A stretch of DNA of 41,331 nt, from the NCBI GenBank assembly GCA_042090305.1, contig JBELJQ010000015.1, positions 1-41,331 of the forward strand, in the 5' to 3' direction. The position numbers and the translations under genes were made by a program. This DNA comes from TMED13 sp042090305. Its GTDB lineage: Bacteria; Pseudomonadota; Alphaproteobacteria; Methylaequorales; Methylaequoraceae. Shown here piece by piece: positions 9,413 through 19,089 of the stretch (positions are counted from its first letter, which is position 1; the number at the start of each line of letters is the position of its first letter). The notes under the pieces are model-generated. The model did not search any database, had not been told where the DNA came from, and worked only from the letters and a program-made list of their open reading frames with translations.

Positions 9413-10283
9413 CTCTTATTATTTCCCATTCAAGTTTAATTTTAAACTTTTTCCATACTTTTTCTCGAATTTCTTCACCTAGCAATTCAAGATCTAAAGA
9501 CGTTGCACAGTTTTTATTAACTAAAAAATTAGAATGAAGTTCAGAAACCTTTGCCCCCCCATAAACTTTTCCTCTATAATTTATTCCATCAATTAATTTC
9601 CAAGCAGAACCTTTTATTGGATTTGAAAATGTACTACCACCCGTCCTTGAAGAAACCGGTTGGTTTTGTTTTCTAATTTTAGCGAAATCTTCCATTTTTT
9701 TCTTTATTATGTTTCTACTACCTAGTTTCACCTTAAATTCAGCTTTTAAAATTACTTCTTTAGTTATTGAAGATTTTCTATAGCTGAACTTCATTTGTTC
9801 ATTGGTTAGATTCTTTATCTTTCCTGATTTATTCATAATTTGACAAGTGATTAGATTATCACTGATCTCATAACCATAACATCCCGCATTCATTTTGAGG
9901 TTTCCTCCTAATGTTCCTGGAATTCCAACTAAAAACTCGAACCCTTTAATTTTATTATTTAAGCAGAAATTAGATATTTCAGAGTCTTTTGCTGATGAGC
10001 CAATGGAAAGCAAAGAATCTTTTTTATTAAAGTTAATATTTGCAAACTCTTTACCTAGTTTAACTACAACCCCACTGATTCCACTATCTCTTATAATAAC
10101 ATTCGAACCATTTCCTATAATAAATATTGGAAAAATTTTGTTAACATAGTTCACTAAAAAACTTAGTAAAGCCTTAGAATTCACGTTAATGAAACAGAAA
10201 CAGTTTCCACCAGAACCAAACCAAGTTTTTTCTCCAATTCTATAATTTATTTCAAATTTATTTTCTTTAAAAATTTTTAGCAT
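9390..10283 (-). CDS. murB: UDP-N-acetylenolpyruvoylglucosamine reductase MurB
   Basis: MurB reduces enolpyruvyl-UDP-GlcNAc to UDP-MurNAc with FAD and NADPH. The 297-residue protein shows the FAD-binding motifs GNGSNVIIRDSGISGVV and GIPGTLGGNLKMNAGCYG, FSYRKSSI, the GGSTFSNP motif with the catalytic serine, and SELHSNFLVN. The size and the lack of extra C-terminal loops fit the shorter type II enzymes of alphaproteobacteria. It overlaps murC by 17 bases and ddl by 23, giving the murC-murB-ddl order. Confidence 0.95.
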   Translation of the reverse strand: MLKIFKENKFEINYRIGEKTWFGSGGNCFCFINVNSKALLSFLVNYVNKIFPIFIIGNGSNVIIRDSGISGVVVKLGKEFANINFNKKDSLLSIGSSAKDSEISNFCLNNKIKGFEFLVGIPGTLGGNLKMNAGCYGYEISDNLITCQIMNKSGKIKNLTNEQMKFSYRKSSITKEVILKAEFKVKLGSRNIIKKKMEDFAKIRKQNQPVSSRTGGSTFSNPIKGSAWKLIDGINYRGKVYGGAKVSELHSNFLVNKNCATSLDLELLGEEIREKVWKKFKIKLEWEIIRVGNFKQI

Positions 10284-11667
10284 TAGAATTTAAATAATTA
10301 ACAAATCTCTGTGCAATTTGCGAGCTTAAACCCGCACCCAAAAAAATAAAATTATTATCTTTTACTAATAATTCTTTTAAACTTTTGAACATTAAATTTT
10401 CGTTATTTGAGGCATAAATTTTTTTATTTCTATATTTTTTTTTAAAAATTTTTGAGATTTTAATGTTATCAATTTTTTGTGAGTTTTTTTCACCAGCTGA
10501 ATAGATTGGTAATATAAAGATATGATCTGCCTTTGAAAATGAATTTATAAATTCATTAATAAATTTATTTAAACGAGAATAGCGGTGTGGTTCAAAAACC
10601 GCGATCATTTTATTTTTTGTTATAGTTTTTAGTGAACTGACAGTGCTTTTTATTTCTTTTGGATGATGTCCGTAGTCATCAATAATTAAATTATTATTTC
10701 CTTTGTATAAAATCGAAAATCTTCGTTTCACTCCACTGAAATTTACTAAACCTTGTAAGATTTTTTTCATAGGAATTTTAAGTTGGAAGGCTATACTTAT
10801 AGCACATAATGTATTTAAAATATTATGTTCACCGATTAAGGGCACACTAATATTTTTGATTATTCTTTTTTTCTCAAAATTTATTTCTAGGTCAAATATT
10901 GATGAGAAGTTTTTACTTATTCTAATATTTTTAGCCCGAAAGTTTGATACTTCTTTAATTCCAAAAGTAATTAACGGTTTTGATTGAATATATTTTATGA
11001 TACTTCTTGTGTTCTTGTCATCATTACAAATTGATAAGAAACCGTAAAACGGAATTTTATTTGCGTATTCGATAAATCCTCTTTTTACTTCATTTAAATT
11101 CTTATAATAATCTACATGTTCAAGATCAATATTATTAATAATTCCAATAGTTGAAGGTAATAAAGTAAAAGAACCATCAGATTCATCTGCTTCAGCAATA
11201 ATAAATGTGCCATTACCTAGTTTTGCATTAGCCCCAAAGTTATTAATGATACCTCCATTTATGACGGTAGGATCATGACCTGCAGACTCAAAAATATTTG
11301 ATATCAATGAAGTCGTGGTAGTTTTACCATGAGAACCAGCAACGGTTATAGAAGGTTTTAATCTCATTACTTCTGCTAACATCATGGCGCGTGAGTAAAT
11401 AGGAACTTTTAGTCGTCGAGCTTCAAGAAGTTCTATATTATTTTTTTTAATTGCTGTTGAGTGAACTATAATATCAACATCCTTCACATTATCTTTTTTA
11501 TGAGAATGGAAGATTTTTATTCCCTTTCTTTTGAGCCTATCAGTAATATTATTTTCAATTTTATCACTACCTAAAATTTTAAAGCCCTTATGATGAAGTA
11601 TCTCAGCGATAGCACTCATCCCAATGCCTCCAATACCAATGAAATAAATTTTTTGAGTTAAGAACAT
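10267..11667 (-). CDS. murC: UDP-N-acetylmuramate--L-alanine ligase MurC
   Basis: MurC adds L-alanine to UDP-MurNAc, the first step of stem-peptide assembly. The 466-residue Mur ligase has the N-terminal Rossmann motif IYFIGIGGIGMSAIAEIL, the ATP loop TVAGSHGKTTTTSLI, the IAEADESDGSF motif (central domain), LIDDYGHHPKEIKST, and FEPHRYSRL in the C-terminal domain. All are typical of MurC rather than MurD, E or F. The murG stop is the next base downstream of nothing but the MurC start: the two genes abut without a spacer. Confidence 0.96.
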   Translation of the reverse strand: MFLTQKIYFIGIGGIGMSAIAEILHHKGFKILGSDKIENNITDRLKRKGIKIFHSHKKDNVKDVDIIVHSTAIKKNNIELLEARRLKVPIYSRAMMLAEVMRLKPSITVAGSHGKTTTTSLISNIFESAGHDPTVINGGIINNFGANAKLGNGTFIIAEADESDGSFTLLPSTIGIINNIDLEHVDYYKNLNEVKRGFIEYANKIPFYGFLSICNDDKNTRSIIKYIQSKPLITFGIKEVSNFRAKNIRISKNFSSIFDLEINFEKKRIIKNISVPLIGEHNILNTLCAISIAFQLKIPMKKILQGLVNFSGVKRRFSILYKGNNNLIIDDYGHHPKEIKSTVSSLKTITKNKMIAVFEPHRYSRLNKFINEFINSFSKADHIFILPIYSAGEKNSQKIDNIKISKIFKKKYRNKKIYASNNENLMFKSLKELLVKDNNFIFLGAGLSSQIAQRFVNYLNSNAKNF

Positions 11668-12699
11668 TTAATCTACTATTTTTTTAATATAATTACTTAG
11701 TGATAATTTATGATTTTGTGTTTTTTTATTATACATATTTAAGCCTTTTTTATTAATAAAAAGTAATTTTTTGATATCTTGCGATAAAAGCTGTGCATCT
11801 AAATTTGTTTCATCTACTATTATACAATCATTACTTTTTTTAAATTCTCTTGCATTAAAAAGTTGATGATTATTCATAGCTGATGGTAACGGGAATAAAA
11901 TTGATTTTTTTCTAAAAAGTTCAATTTCTGCAAGTGTTGATGCTCCACACCTAGTTACTATTAAATCTGCATTGTTATATTGCTCATAGATATTATGGTA
12001 AAAATCTTTTACTTCGAAATCTAATCCTAAATTCTTTAAACTTTTATATATTTTATCAATATCTTCAGGCCTACTTTGCTGAACAACTTTAATTTTATTT
12101 TTTAATTGACTATTAAAAAAAGAAAAAGCCTGAGGTATAAGTACTGAAAAAATATTAGCACCTTGGCTGCCTCCTACAACAAATATTCTTTTTTTGTTAG
12201 ATTTAATTCTTTTTAATTTCATTATTCTTCTAACAGGGATACCAGTATATTTTGAATTAGATGGAGCAAAAGTAGTGTTAGGAAATGTAATGGCAACATA
12301 GTCAACTATTTTTGAGAGTATTCTATTTGTTCTACCCATGACCGCGTTTTGTTCGTGAACAAGAACTTTAATCATCAGTATTTTTGATGCTATAATTGTT
12401 GGAATACAAGTATAACCGCCAAAACCTACTACCAAGTCAGGTCTTTTTTTTATTAAAATTAATATGCTTTGAACTACTCCAAAAAATATTTTCATAGAAT
12501 TAAATAAGAATAAAATATTAAAACTTATTTTTGATGTGATAATTTTTTTGTATTTAACTTTTTTTTCTACAAGATATTTTTCTGTTCTTTTATCCGTAAT
12601 AAAATCTATATCATAGTCATCTAAATCTTTCATTACAGAAAGGGCAGGAAAAAGATGCCCACCCGTTCCACCAGCTACAAGACAAATACTTTTATTCAT
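11668..12699 (-). CDS. murG: Lipid II-forming GlcNAc transferase MurG
   Basis: MurG transfers GlcNAc from UDP-GlcNAc to lipid I at the inner face of the inner membrane, giving lipid II. The 343-residue GT-B protein begins with the glycine-rich loop VAGGTGGHLFPAL, has VVGFGGYTCIPTIIA and HEQNAVMGRTNRILSK in the acceptor domain, and FVVGGSQGANIFS plus TRCGASTLAEIELFRK in the UDP-sugar domain. It overlaps ftsW by 8 bases and directly precedes murC. All key motifs are intact. Confidence 0.95.
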   Translation of the reverse strand: MNKSICLVAGGTGGHLFPALSVMKDLDDYDIDFITDKRTEKYLVEKKVKYKKIITSKISFNILFLFNSMKIFFGVVQSILILIKKRPDLVVGFGGYTCIPTIIASKILMIKVLVHEQNAVMGRTNRILSKIVDYVAITFPNTTFAPSNSKYTGIPVRRIMKLKRIKSNKKRIFVVGGSQGANIFSVLIPQAFSFFNSQLKNKIKVVQQSRPEDIDKIYKSLKNLGLDFEVKDFYHNIYEQYNNADLIVTRCGASTLAEIELFRKKSILFPLPSAMNNHQLFNAREFKKSNDCIIVDETNLDAQLLSQDIKKLLFINKKGLNMYNKKTQNHKLSLSNYIKKIVD

Positions 12700-13786
12700 T
12701 ACGATCTTCCCTAATTAATATTAGAATAAAACTTATTATCATAGCACTCGAGACCAATGAAGAGCCACCATATGATATAAATGGGAGTGTCATTCCCTTG
12801 GTTGGAATAATATTCAGACTTGATGAAATATTGATAATTGTTTGAAATAAAAAAATATTAGATAAACCTGTTAGAGAAGTAATGACAAAAAGATTTGATG
12901 ATTTTTGACAAACTAAGTGAACTCTAATGTAAGGAATGATATATAATAATAGAATTATAAGAGCAAAAATACTTCCAAACTCCTCACCTATCAAAGCATA
13001 AATAAAATCAGAATGTGAATCTGGAAGGTTTTTTGAAACTATTCCTTCACCAATTCCCTTTCCTGAAAAACCGCCACTTTTGAAAGAGTCTAAAGACTTT
13101 GTTATTTGATAGTTATCCCCAACTTCCTTAAAAAAAAAGTTCATTATTCTAAATCTCACGTGATCAATCGAGATAAAACAAATTAATGATGTTATTGATG
13201 TAACAATAAATACTGGAATCAAAATTTTAGATTTTAAATTTATTGTTAATAACTGAACAAACCAAACAAAACATATTAATAAAAACATTCCGAAGTCTGG
13301 CTGAGAGATGAGTACAATAGATAAGGCTGCAAGTATAAGAAAATTAATTATTAAAGAAAAATCTTCTTTTATCTTATATCTCACCAGCAACAGGGAGCTG
13401 ATAATCATAAACGAGGGTTTAAACATTTCTGAGGGTTGAATTGAGAAATAAACAAAATTAAGCCAACGCTTGGCACCTTTAGTTTCTGGAAAAAATATGA
13501 GAGCGCAAATTGATAAAGTAAAAGATACAACTAATACAATAATTGAAAAAAATATTAGCTGTTTGAGAGATAAATTTGAAAGTATAAGTATTGATACAAT
13601 ACAAATTAAACAAAAAAAGAGATGCTTTTTAAGAAGATGATTAGAGGTAATATCGATATAATTAGATTGTTGTGAGGCACTAAAAATAGCAATAATTCCT
13701 ATAAAAATTAAAACAAGAACTGGAAGTAGGATTGTTTTGTCAATTTGACTCCACCAGTTATTTTTAGTTGGTTTGTCTTCTAACAT
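12692..13786 (-). CDS. ftsW: SEDS peptidoglycan glycosyltransferase FtsW
   Basis: FtsW polymerises septal glycan strands from lipid II with its partner FtsI. The 364-residue protein has about ten predicted membrane helices and the SEDS motifs KRWLNFVYFSIQPSEMFKP, the loop residues SHSDFIYALIGEEFG, and the C-terminal PFISYGGSSLVSSA. It overlaps murD by 23 bases and murG by 8, in the order murD-ftsW-murG. The ftsW assignment over rodA rests on the gene context. Confidence 0.95.
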   Translation of the reverse strand: MLEDKPTKNNWWSQIDKTILLPVLVLIFIGIIAIFSASQQSNYIDITSNHLLKKHLFFCLICIVSILILSNLSLKQLIFFSIIVLVVSFTLSICALIFFPETKGAKRWLNFVYFSIQPSEMFKPSFMIISSLLLVRYKIKEDFSLIINFLILAALSIVLISQPDFGMFLLICFVWFVQLLTINLKSKILIPVFIVTSITSLICFISIDHVRFRIMNFFFKEVGDNYQITKSLDSFKSGGFSGKGIGEGIVSKNLPDSHSDFIYALIGEEFGSIFALIILLLYIIPYIRVHLVCQKSSNLFVITSLTGLSNIFLFQTIINISSSLNIIPTKGMTLPFISYGGSSLVSSAMIISFILILIREDRNE

Positions 13787-15155
13787 TTATTTCTTCTTTT
13801 ATTAAATTTTTAAAATCTACTCCTCTTTCTTCAAAATTATTATATTGATCATATGAAGATGCAGCAGGAGAAAAAATAATATTAATATTCTTTTCGTGAT
13901 TTATTGCCTTGTCTATTAGTAAGGGAATTATTTCCTCAAGTGTTTCCTTGCATATACAGTTTATTCCTTTAGATCTAAAAAAATTAGAAAATTGCTTACC
14001 AGACTCCCCAAAAGTAAATGCATAAAGTACATTATCAAGTTCCTTTTCTAATCCATTTAACCCTCCTTTTTTCGCCCTTCCGCCAAGTATCCAAAAAATA
14101 TTCACACTATCTGTTAATGCAGACTTAGCTGAACTAATATTAGTAGATTTACTATCATTAAAAATGTTTATATTTTTAAATTTTCCAATAAATTCCATTC
14201 TATGTTCTGGGGTCTTTAATAAGGAAATAGCTTGTGAGAATTTTTTATTGCTATGTTTTAAAATGTAGTTCACAACATATGTAGCTAATAAATTTTGGAG
14301 GTTAGCATTTGAAATAGTGAAATTTATTTTTTTTTTATCTATATATAATTCTTGTTTTTCGAATGAATTGAAAATTACTAACTTATTTTTCTTATTTATA
14401 ATATAGATTCCATCTTTAACTATCTTCTTAGTACTAATCTTAATTAGTTCTCCTTTGAAATTATTTTTAAAAGAAACGCAAACTTTTTCACTATATTCAT
14501 CATCAAGGCACACAACGGCATAATCATTAGGCATTTGATTTTTAAATATATTTGTTTTGGCTTCTATGTAATTATCCATATTGAGGTGCCAGTCTAAATG
14601 GTCCGATGAGATGTTAAGTAGTAAAGCTATATGGAACCTTAATTTAGATACTTTAGAAAGTTGGAATGATGAACATTCAATTGCTAATACTGTGTTATTT
14701 TGTATATCTAATTCTGTGAAAGGTATTCCAATATTTCCACATGCTTTAATGTCAAGAAAATTTTCGAAATTTAATGTGTCTGAAATAAATTTTGTTGTTG
14801 TAGTCTTTCCATTTGTTCCAGTAATACCAATAAGTTTATTTGGAATATTTAAAATTTTAATTAATTCTATATCAGAAATAATTTTAATATTGAGTCGCGT
14901 TGCATTTTGAATAGCAATATGAGGATTTTTTTTTTTGTGGTTAATACCAGGACTTGCAACTACTAAATCTATACCTTTGAGATTTTCAATTAATGGATTT
15001 AGAACAATAACCCCCTTTTTGTTAGCTTCTTCTCTTTTTAATTGATTATCATCCCAACAAGTAATTCTGGAAAATCTCGACCCAAGTTTTTGAGCTAAAG
15101 ACATGCCAGTTATTCCAAGTCCAAGAATAAAGATAGATTTATTAACTTTCTTCAT
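13764..15155 (-). CDS. murD: UDP-N-acetylmuramoylalanine--D-glutamate ligase MurD
   Basis: MurD adds D-glutamate to UDP-MurNAc-L-Ala. The 463-residue protein has the Rossmann start IFILGLGITGMSLAQ, the ATP loop GITGTNGKTTTTKFI (about residues 112-126), IECSSFQLS, LLNISSDHLDWH, and the late motifs FNDSKSTNISSA, WILGGRAKKGG and FSPAASSYDQYNNFEERG. The last two are MurD-specific. It overlaps mraY by 4 bases (ATGA type), so translational coupling is likely. Confidence 0.95.
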   Translation of the reverse strand: MKKVNKSIFILGLGITGMSLAQKLGSRFSRITCWDDNQLKREEANKKGVIVLNPLIENLKGIDLVVASPGINHKKKNPHIAIQNATRLNIKIISDIELIKILNIPNKLIGITGTNGKTTTTKFISDTLNFENFLDIKACGNIGIPFTELDIQNNTVLAIECSSFQLSKVSKLRFHIALLLNISSDHLDWHLNMDNYIEAKTNIFKNQMPNDYAVVCLDDEYSEKVCVSFKNNFKGELIKISTKKIVKDGIYIINKKNKLVIFNSFEKQELYIDKKKINFTISNANLQNLLATYVVNYILKHSNKKFSQAISLLKTPEHRMEFIGKFKNINIFNDSKSTNISSAKSALTDSVNIFWILGGRAKKGGLNGLEKELDNVLYAFTFGESGKQFSNFFRSKGINCICKETLEEIIPLLIDKAINHEKNINIIFSPAASSYDQYNNFEERGVDFKNLIKEEINVRRQTN

Positions 15156-16240
15156 CTTAACTTCAGACTAGCTAATCCAATTAGTGCTAAAATAATAGAA
15201 ATTATCCAGAATCTAATTACAATTGTTGATTCTGACCAACCCTTTTGTTCGAAATGGTGGTGAATTGGTGCCATTTTGAAAATCCTTTTACCAGTAGTTT
15301 TAAATGAGATGACTTGAGCAAAAACAGATAAAGCTTCTAGAACAAAAATACCACCAATTATCGATAAGATTACTTCATGTTTTGTTGCTACTGCAATCGA
15401 CCCTATTGCCCCACCCATTGAAAGTGAGCCTGTATCTCCCATAAATACCATTGCAGGTGGAGCATTATACCAGAGAAAACCTAGACCAGAACCAATTAAT
15501 GCTACACAAATTATTACTAATTCTCCCGTATCACTTACAAATGGAATTTTTAAGTATTCAGAGTAAATAAAATTACCAGTAAAATAGGCAATGAATGCAA
15601 ATGACAATGCTGCGACCATTATAGGTCCGATTGCCAGACCATCGAGACCATCTGTAAGATTTACAGAGTTAGCGCACCCAACAATTACAATCGATGCAAA
15701 CAGATAATAAAAAATTCCTAGATCAATATAATATCCTTTGGTGAATGGTATAAAAACAATATTTACGAGTTCTGGATTAATTGTTTTATTGATTAAGAAA
15801 ATGAAAATAAAACTGATTAAAAACTCTAGAAAAAGTCTTGTACTACTCTTTATTCCTTCAGATGAATTATTTTTGAGTTTTTTATAATCATCAGTTGCAC
15901 CTATTAGGCCAAACAAAATAGTTATAGCAAAAACTAGCCACACCAGATTACTTTTTAAATCTGCCCATAATATAATTGATATGAAAACAGATATAAGTAT
16001 TAGCATTCCTCCCATTGTGGGCGTTCCCACTTTAGTTAGAAGGTGATTCTTGGGCCCATCCTTTCTAATGGGTTGCCCCTTTTTTTGGACACTTTTTAAT
16101 TTTTTAATAAATTTTGGACCTAAAAATAAAGAGATAAAGAAAGCTGTAAATAATGCTCCCCCCGCTCTAAATGTTAAATAATTAAAAAGATTTAGAAAGC
16201 TAAAAGTTTCTATGTGTTGAGTCAAAAAATAATAAAACAT
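15152..16240 (-). CDS. mraY: Phospho-N-acetylmuramoyl-pentapeptide transferase MraY
   Basis: MraY links phospho-MurNAc-pentapeptide to undecaprenyl phosphate, producing lipid I in the inner membrane. The 362-residue protein has about ten membrane helices and the known conserved blocks: KVGTPTMGGML, TDDYKKL, NLTDGLDGLAIGP, VFMGDTGSLSMGGAIG, and the three-histidine motif APIHHHFEQKGWSE. It lies 4 bp after murF and overlaps murD by 4 bp. Nothing is missing. Confidence 0.97.
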   Translation of the reverse strand: MFYYFLTQHIETFSFLNLFNYLTFRAGGALFTAFFISLFLGPKFIKKLKSVQKKGQPIRKDGPKNHLLTKVGTPTMGGMLILISVFISIILWADLKSNLVWLVFAITILFGLIGATDDYKKLKNNSSEGIKSSTRLFLEFLISFIFIFLINKTINPELVNIVFIPFTKGYYIDLGIFYYLFASIVIVGCANSVNLTDGLDGLAIGPIMVAALSFAFIAYFTGNFIYSEYLKIPFVSDTGELVIICVALIGSGLGFLWYNAPPAMVFMGDTGSLSMGGAIGSIAVATKHEVILSIIGGIFVLEALSVFAQVISFKTTGKRIFKMAPIHHHFEQKGWSESTIVIRFWIISIILALIGLASLKLR

Positions 16241-16244
16241 AAAT

Positions 16245-17621
16245 TTACTGAGCCTCCAATAATTTTTCTGAAATTTTGTTTACATTTGATGAATTGGACC
16301 CTTTTATCATGACGACATCACCATCAGAAATCACTTCCATTAAAACACTAAAAACGTCCTTGTAATCATAGAAATGTGAGGGATTAAATTTCTTTGGAAG
16401 ATTTTTTTTAATTAGCTCTGAGAATTTTCCAACAGTATAAACAATATTTGGTTTTACTTTTTTAATATGTTTAACTATACCTCTGTGCATTTCGTTTGAA
16501 TCTTTTCCAAGCTCTAGCATATCACCGATAATACAAATAATTTTATTATGTTTATTTTTATATTTTTTTAAATTATCAATGGAAAGTTTTAACGAGCTTG
16601 GATTTGAGTTGTATGATTCATCAATAAGTGTAATTTGTATATTACTTATTTTTAAATTATACATTTTACCTCTACCTTCTATTGGCTGAAGATTAACGAC
16701 TTTATTTTCTAATTTTTTGACTTTTAGTTCAAGTGTTTCAACTAGGCCAAGTATAATAGAAATATTTTCTTCCCATCCTGATAAATTAACATGTTTTGTG
16801 AGGGTAATTTTTTTTTTGGATAAAAAAATCTTCACGTCTTTTTTTTGTTTAGAATTCTCAATTATTCTAAACGTACTTTTTATATTTCTTCCAAAAGAAA
16901 GAACCTTTTCACTTTTAAATTTTGATGCTTTTTTTAAGAGATACTCAAAGAATTCATCATCTCTTGGAATAATAGATATTCCATTTTTAGAATAGAATGT
17001 GAAAATCTCTGATTTCTCAATAGCTATTTTTTTTTTACTTTTCAAGTTTCCAATGTGCGCAAATCCTATATTAGTTATTATTTTAATATTGGGCTTAGCA
17101 ATTTCAGCAAGTTTTTGAATTTCCCCCCTATTATTCATACCAATTTCTAAAATACATATTTGAGTATTCTTAGGCATATTTAATAATGTTAATGGCATTC
17201 CAATTTCATTATTGAAATTACCAAAATTACAATAAGAGTTATAATCATCCTTTAAAATTTGAAATAACCATTCCTTTAGTGTGGTTTTACCACTACTACC
17301 TGTTACAGCAATAACTAAAAGGTTCTTAATTCTATTTCGTGCGAACCTAGCCAAATTTATTAATGTGGCTTTAGTATCTCTTACAGTAATTATTGGAAAT
17401 TTATTAATGCACTTTGTTTTATTTGCAATAACAAGACTAGCCCCTTTATCGAGTGCTTGTTCTATAAATTTATGACCGTCATAATTTTCTCCCTCTAATG
17501 CAATAAATATTTCACCCCTTTTGATAGTTCTGGAATCAATTGAAACGCCAGTTATTAAAATTTGATCAGCACTACTTCTTTCTTTACCAAGTACATTAAA
17601 TATTTCATCAATTTTCCACAT
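16245..17621 (-). CDS. murF: UDP-MurNAc-tripeptide--D-Ala-D-Ala ligase MurF
   Basis: MurF adds the D-Ala-D-Ala made by Ddl to the tripeptide precursor. The 458-residue protein shows the N-terminal GVSIDSRTIKRGEIFIALEG, the ATP loop AVTGSSGKTTLKEWL (about 107-121), the NFNNEIGMPLTLLN segment that identifies MurF, EIGMNNRGEI, and DESYNSNPSSLKLSI. It is separated from murE by one base and from mraY by four. Confidence 0.96.
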   Translation of the reverse strand: MWKIDEIFNVLGKERSSADQILITGVSIDSRTIKRGEIFIALEGENYDGHKFIEQALDKGASLVIANKTKCINKFPIITVRDTKATLINLARFARNRIKNLLVIAVTGSSGKTTLKEWLFQILKDDYNSYCNFGNFNNEIGMPLTLLNMPKNTQICILEIGMNNRGEIQKLAEIAKPNIKIITNIGFAHIGNLKSKKKIAIEKSEIFTFYSKNGISIIPRDDEFFEYLLKKASKFKSEKVLSFGRNIKSTFRIIENSKQKKDVKIFLSKKKITLTKHVNLSGWEENISIILGLVETLELKVKKLENKVVNLQPIEGRGKMYNLKISNIQITLIDESYNSNPSSLKLSIDNLKKYKNKHNKIICIIGDMLELGKDSNEMHRGIVKHIKKVKPNIVYTVGKFSELIKKNLPKKFNPSHFYDYKDVFSVLMEVISDGDVVMIKGSNSSNVNKISEKLLEAQ

Positions 17622-17622
17622 A

Positions 17623-19089
17623 TTACTTATCTAATAATTTGTTAATTGCAATTTCTGAATCGGAAAAGTAAATTCTTTTATCATTAATTATCTGATATTT
17701 TTCATGACCCTTCCCAGCAATAATTAAAGTATCTCCAGACTTAATAAAATCTATTGCTGCATGAATGGCTTTTGATCTATTCTCAATTATTTCTATCTTT
17801 TGCAGATCTTTTTGTTTGAGTTTTTTTGTCATATCAGAGAATATATTTTTTGGACTTTCAGTTCTTGGATTATCCGAAGTCATAAAAATATAGTCACAAT
17901 ATTTTACTGCCTCTTTCGACATTAGTGGTCTTTTCTTTATATCTCTATCCCCTCCACATCCAAAAACAATTACTAAATTACCTTCGGTATTGCCTAAAGT
18001 TGATAAGATTTGTTTTAGAGCATCAGGAGTGTGGGCATAGTCAATAAAAACTCTTATATTATTTTTATCATAGATTTTTTCTAACCTACCGTTAGGGTCT
18101 GATATATTTAAATTATTAATAATTTTTTTTTTGTTTAGTTTTTTTCCAAAAACTAACAAAAATGCGCATATTTGATTATAAACTTGATAGCTAGTGTAAC
18201 AAGGAAAATCTATGCGGAATCTCCTATGATTAAGTTCTAAATGAGTTTCAATTATATTCGTCTTTGTTAATGTTTTAATTATTTTTAAGTATTTTGCTTT
18301 TTTACCATAGTCTAGAATTTTTATTTTATTTTTTTCACAAACTTTGATAAAGAATTTTGAATATTTATCATCAGTATTAATTATAGCAATTGTACTCTTT
18401 TTAATATTTTCATTAAATAATATTGATTTACTCATTTTATAATTTCTGAAGTCCTTGTGATAATCCATGTGATCATTGGTGAGATTTGTAAAAGCTAGTT
18501 TATCAAAATAAATATTCTGGAGTCTTTTCTGATGTAACCCTATACTTGATGCTTCAAATATAACTCTTTCACATTCCTTCTTATTTAATTTATTCAGTAG
18601 TCTGTGATTAGTAATTACATCGGGCGTAGTGAGATTGGTTTCAGCGAATTTGTTTTTATTAAATAGTACCCCGAGCGTTCCAAAAATTGCGTTTGATATA
18701 AATTGTTTTGATGATAACTCTGAAACATAATGAGCAATACTGGTTTTCCCATTTGTTCCAGTGATAGCTATCTTATCTTTAATTGAATTTGGATATAGGA
18801 TTGAAGAAATCTCTCCCATTAGTTCCCTAACATTTCGTGTCTGCACAAAAATCGTTGATTTATTATCTATATTGCTAACACTGAACGAGGTTAAAATTAT
18901 TACGTTTGCTATTTTTGAAACATCATCAATAAAATCTTCACCGTTTATCTTGGTTCCTTTTATTGCAGCAAATATATAGTTACTTTTAATATTTTCTGAA
19001 TTCAAAGCAATTCCTTTAACATTAATATCTTTTAAGTTTTTAACTAAAAAAGGTGTTTTACAATATCCAAGAATTTCTTTAATTTTCAT
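17623..19089 (-). CDS. murE: UDP-MurNAc-L-Ala-D-Glu--meso-diaminopimelate ligase MurE
   Basis: MurE adds the third stem-peptide residue. The 488-residue protein has the ATP loop ITGTNGKTSIAHYV (about 108-121), TTPDVITNHRLL, FEASSIGLHQKRL, and the DNPRTESP motif. DNPR is the known hallmark of meso-diaminopimelate-specific enzymes, so the peptidoglycan should be of the usual Gram-negative type. The C-terminal IIAGKGHEKYQ is intact. It overlaps ftsI by one base and is one base from murF. Confidence 0.96.
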   Translation of the reverse strand: MKIKEILGYCKTPFLVKNLKDINVKGIALNSENIKSNYIFAAIKGTKINGEDFIDDVSKIANVIILTSFSVSNIDNKSTIFVQTRNVRELMGEISSILYPNSIKDKIAITGTNGKTSIAHYVSELSSKQFISNAIFGTLGVLFNKNKFAETNLTTPDVITNHRLLNKLNKKECERVIFEASSIGLHQKRLQNIYFDKLAFTNLTNDHMDYHKDFRNYKMSKSILFNENIKKSTIAIINTDDKYSKFFIKVCEKNKIKILDYGKKAKYLKIIKTLTKTNIIETHLELNHRRFRIDFPCYTSYQVYNQICAFLLVFGKKLNKKKIINNLNISDPNGRLEKIYDKNNIRVFIDYAHTPDALKQILSTLGNTEGNLVIVFGCGGDRDIKKRPLMSKEAVKYCDYIFMTSDNPRTESPKNIFSDMTKKLKQKDLQKIEIIENRSKAIHAAIDFIKSGDTLIIAGKGHEKYQIINDKRIYFSDSEIAINKLLDK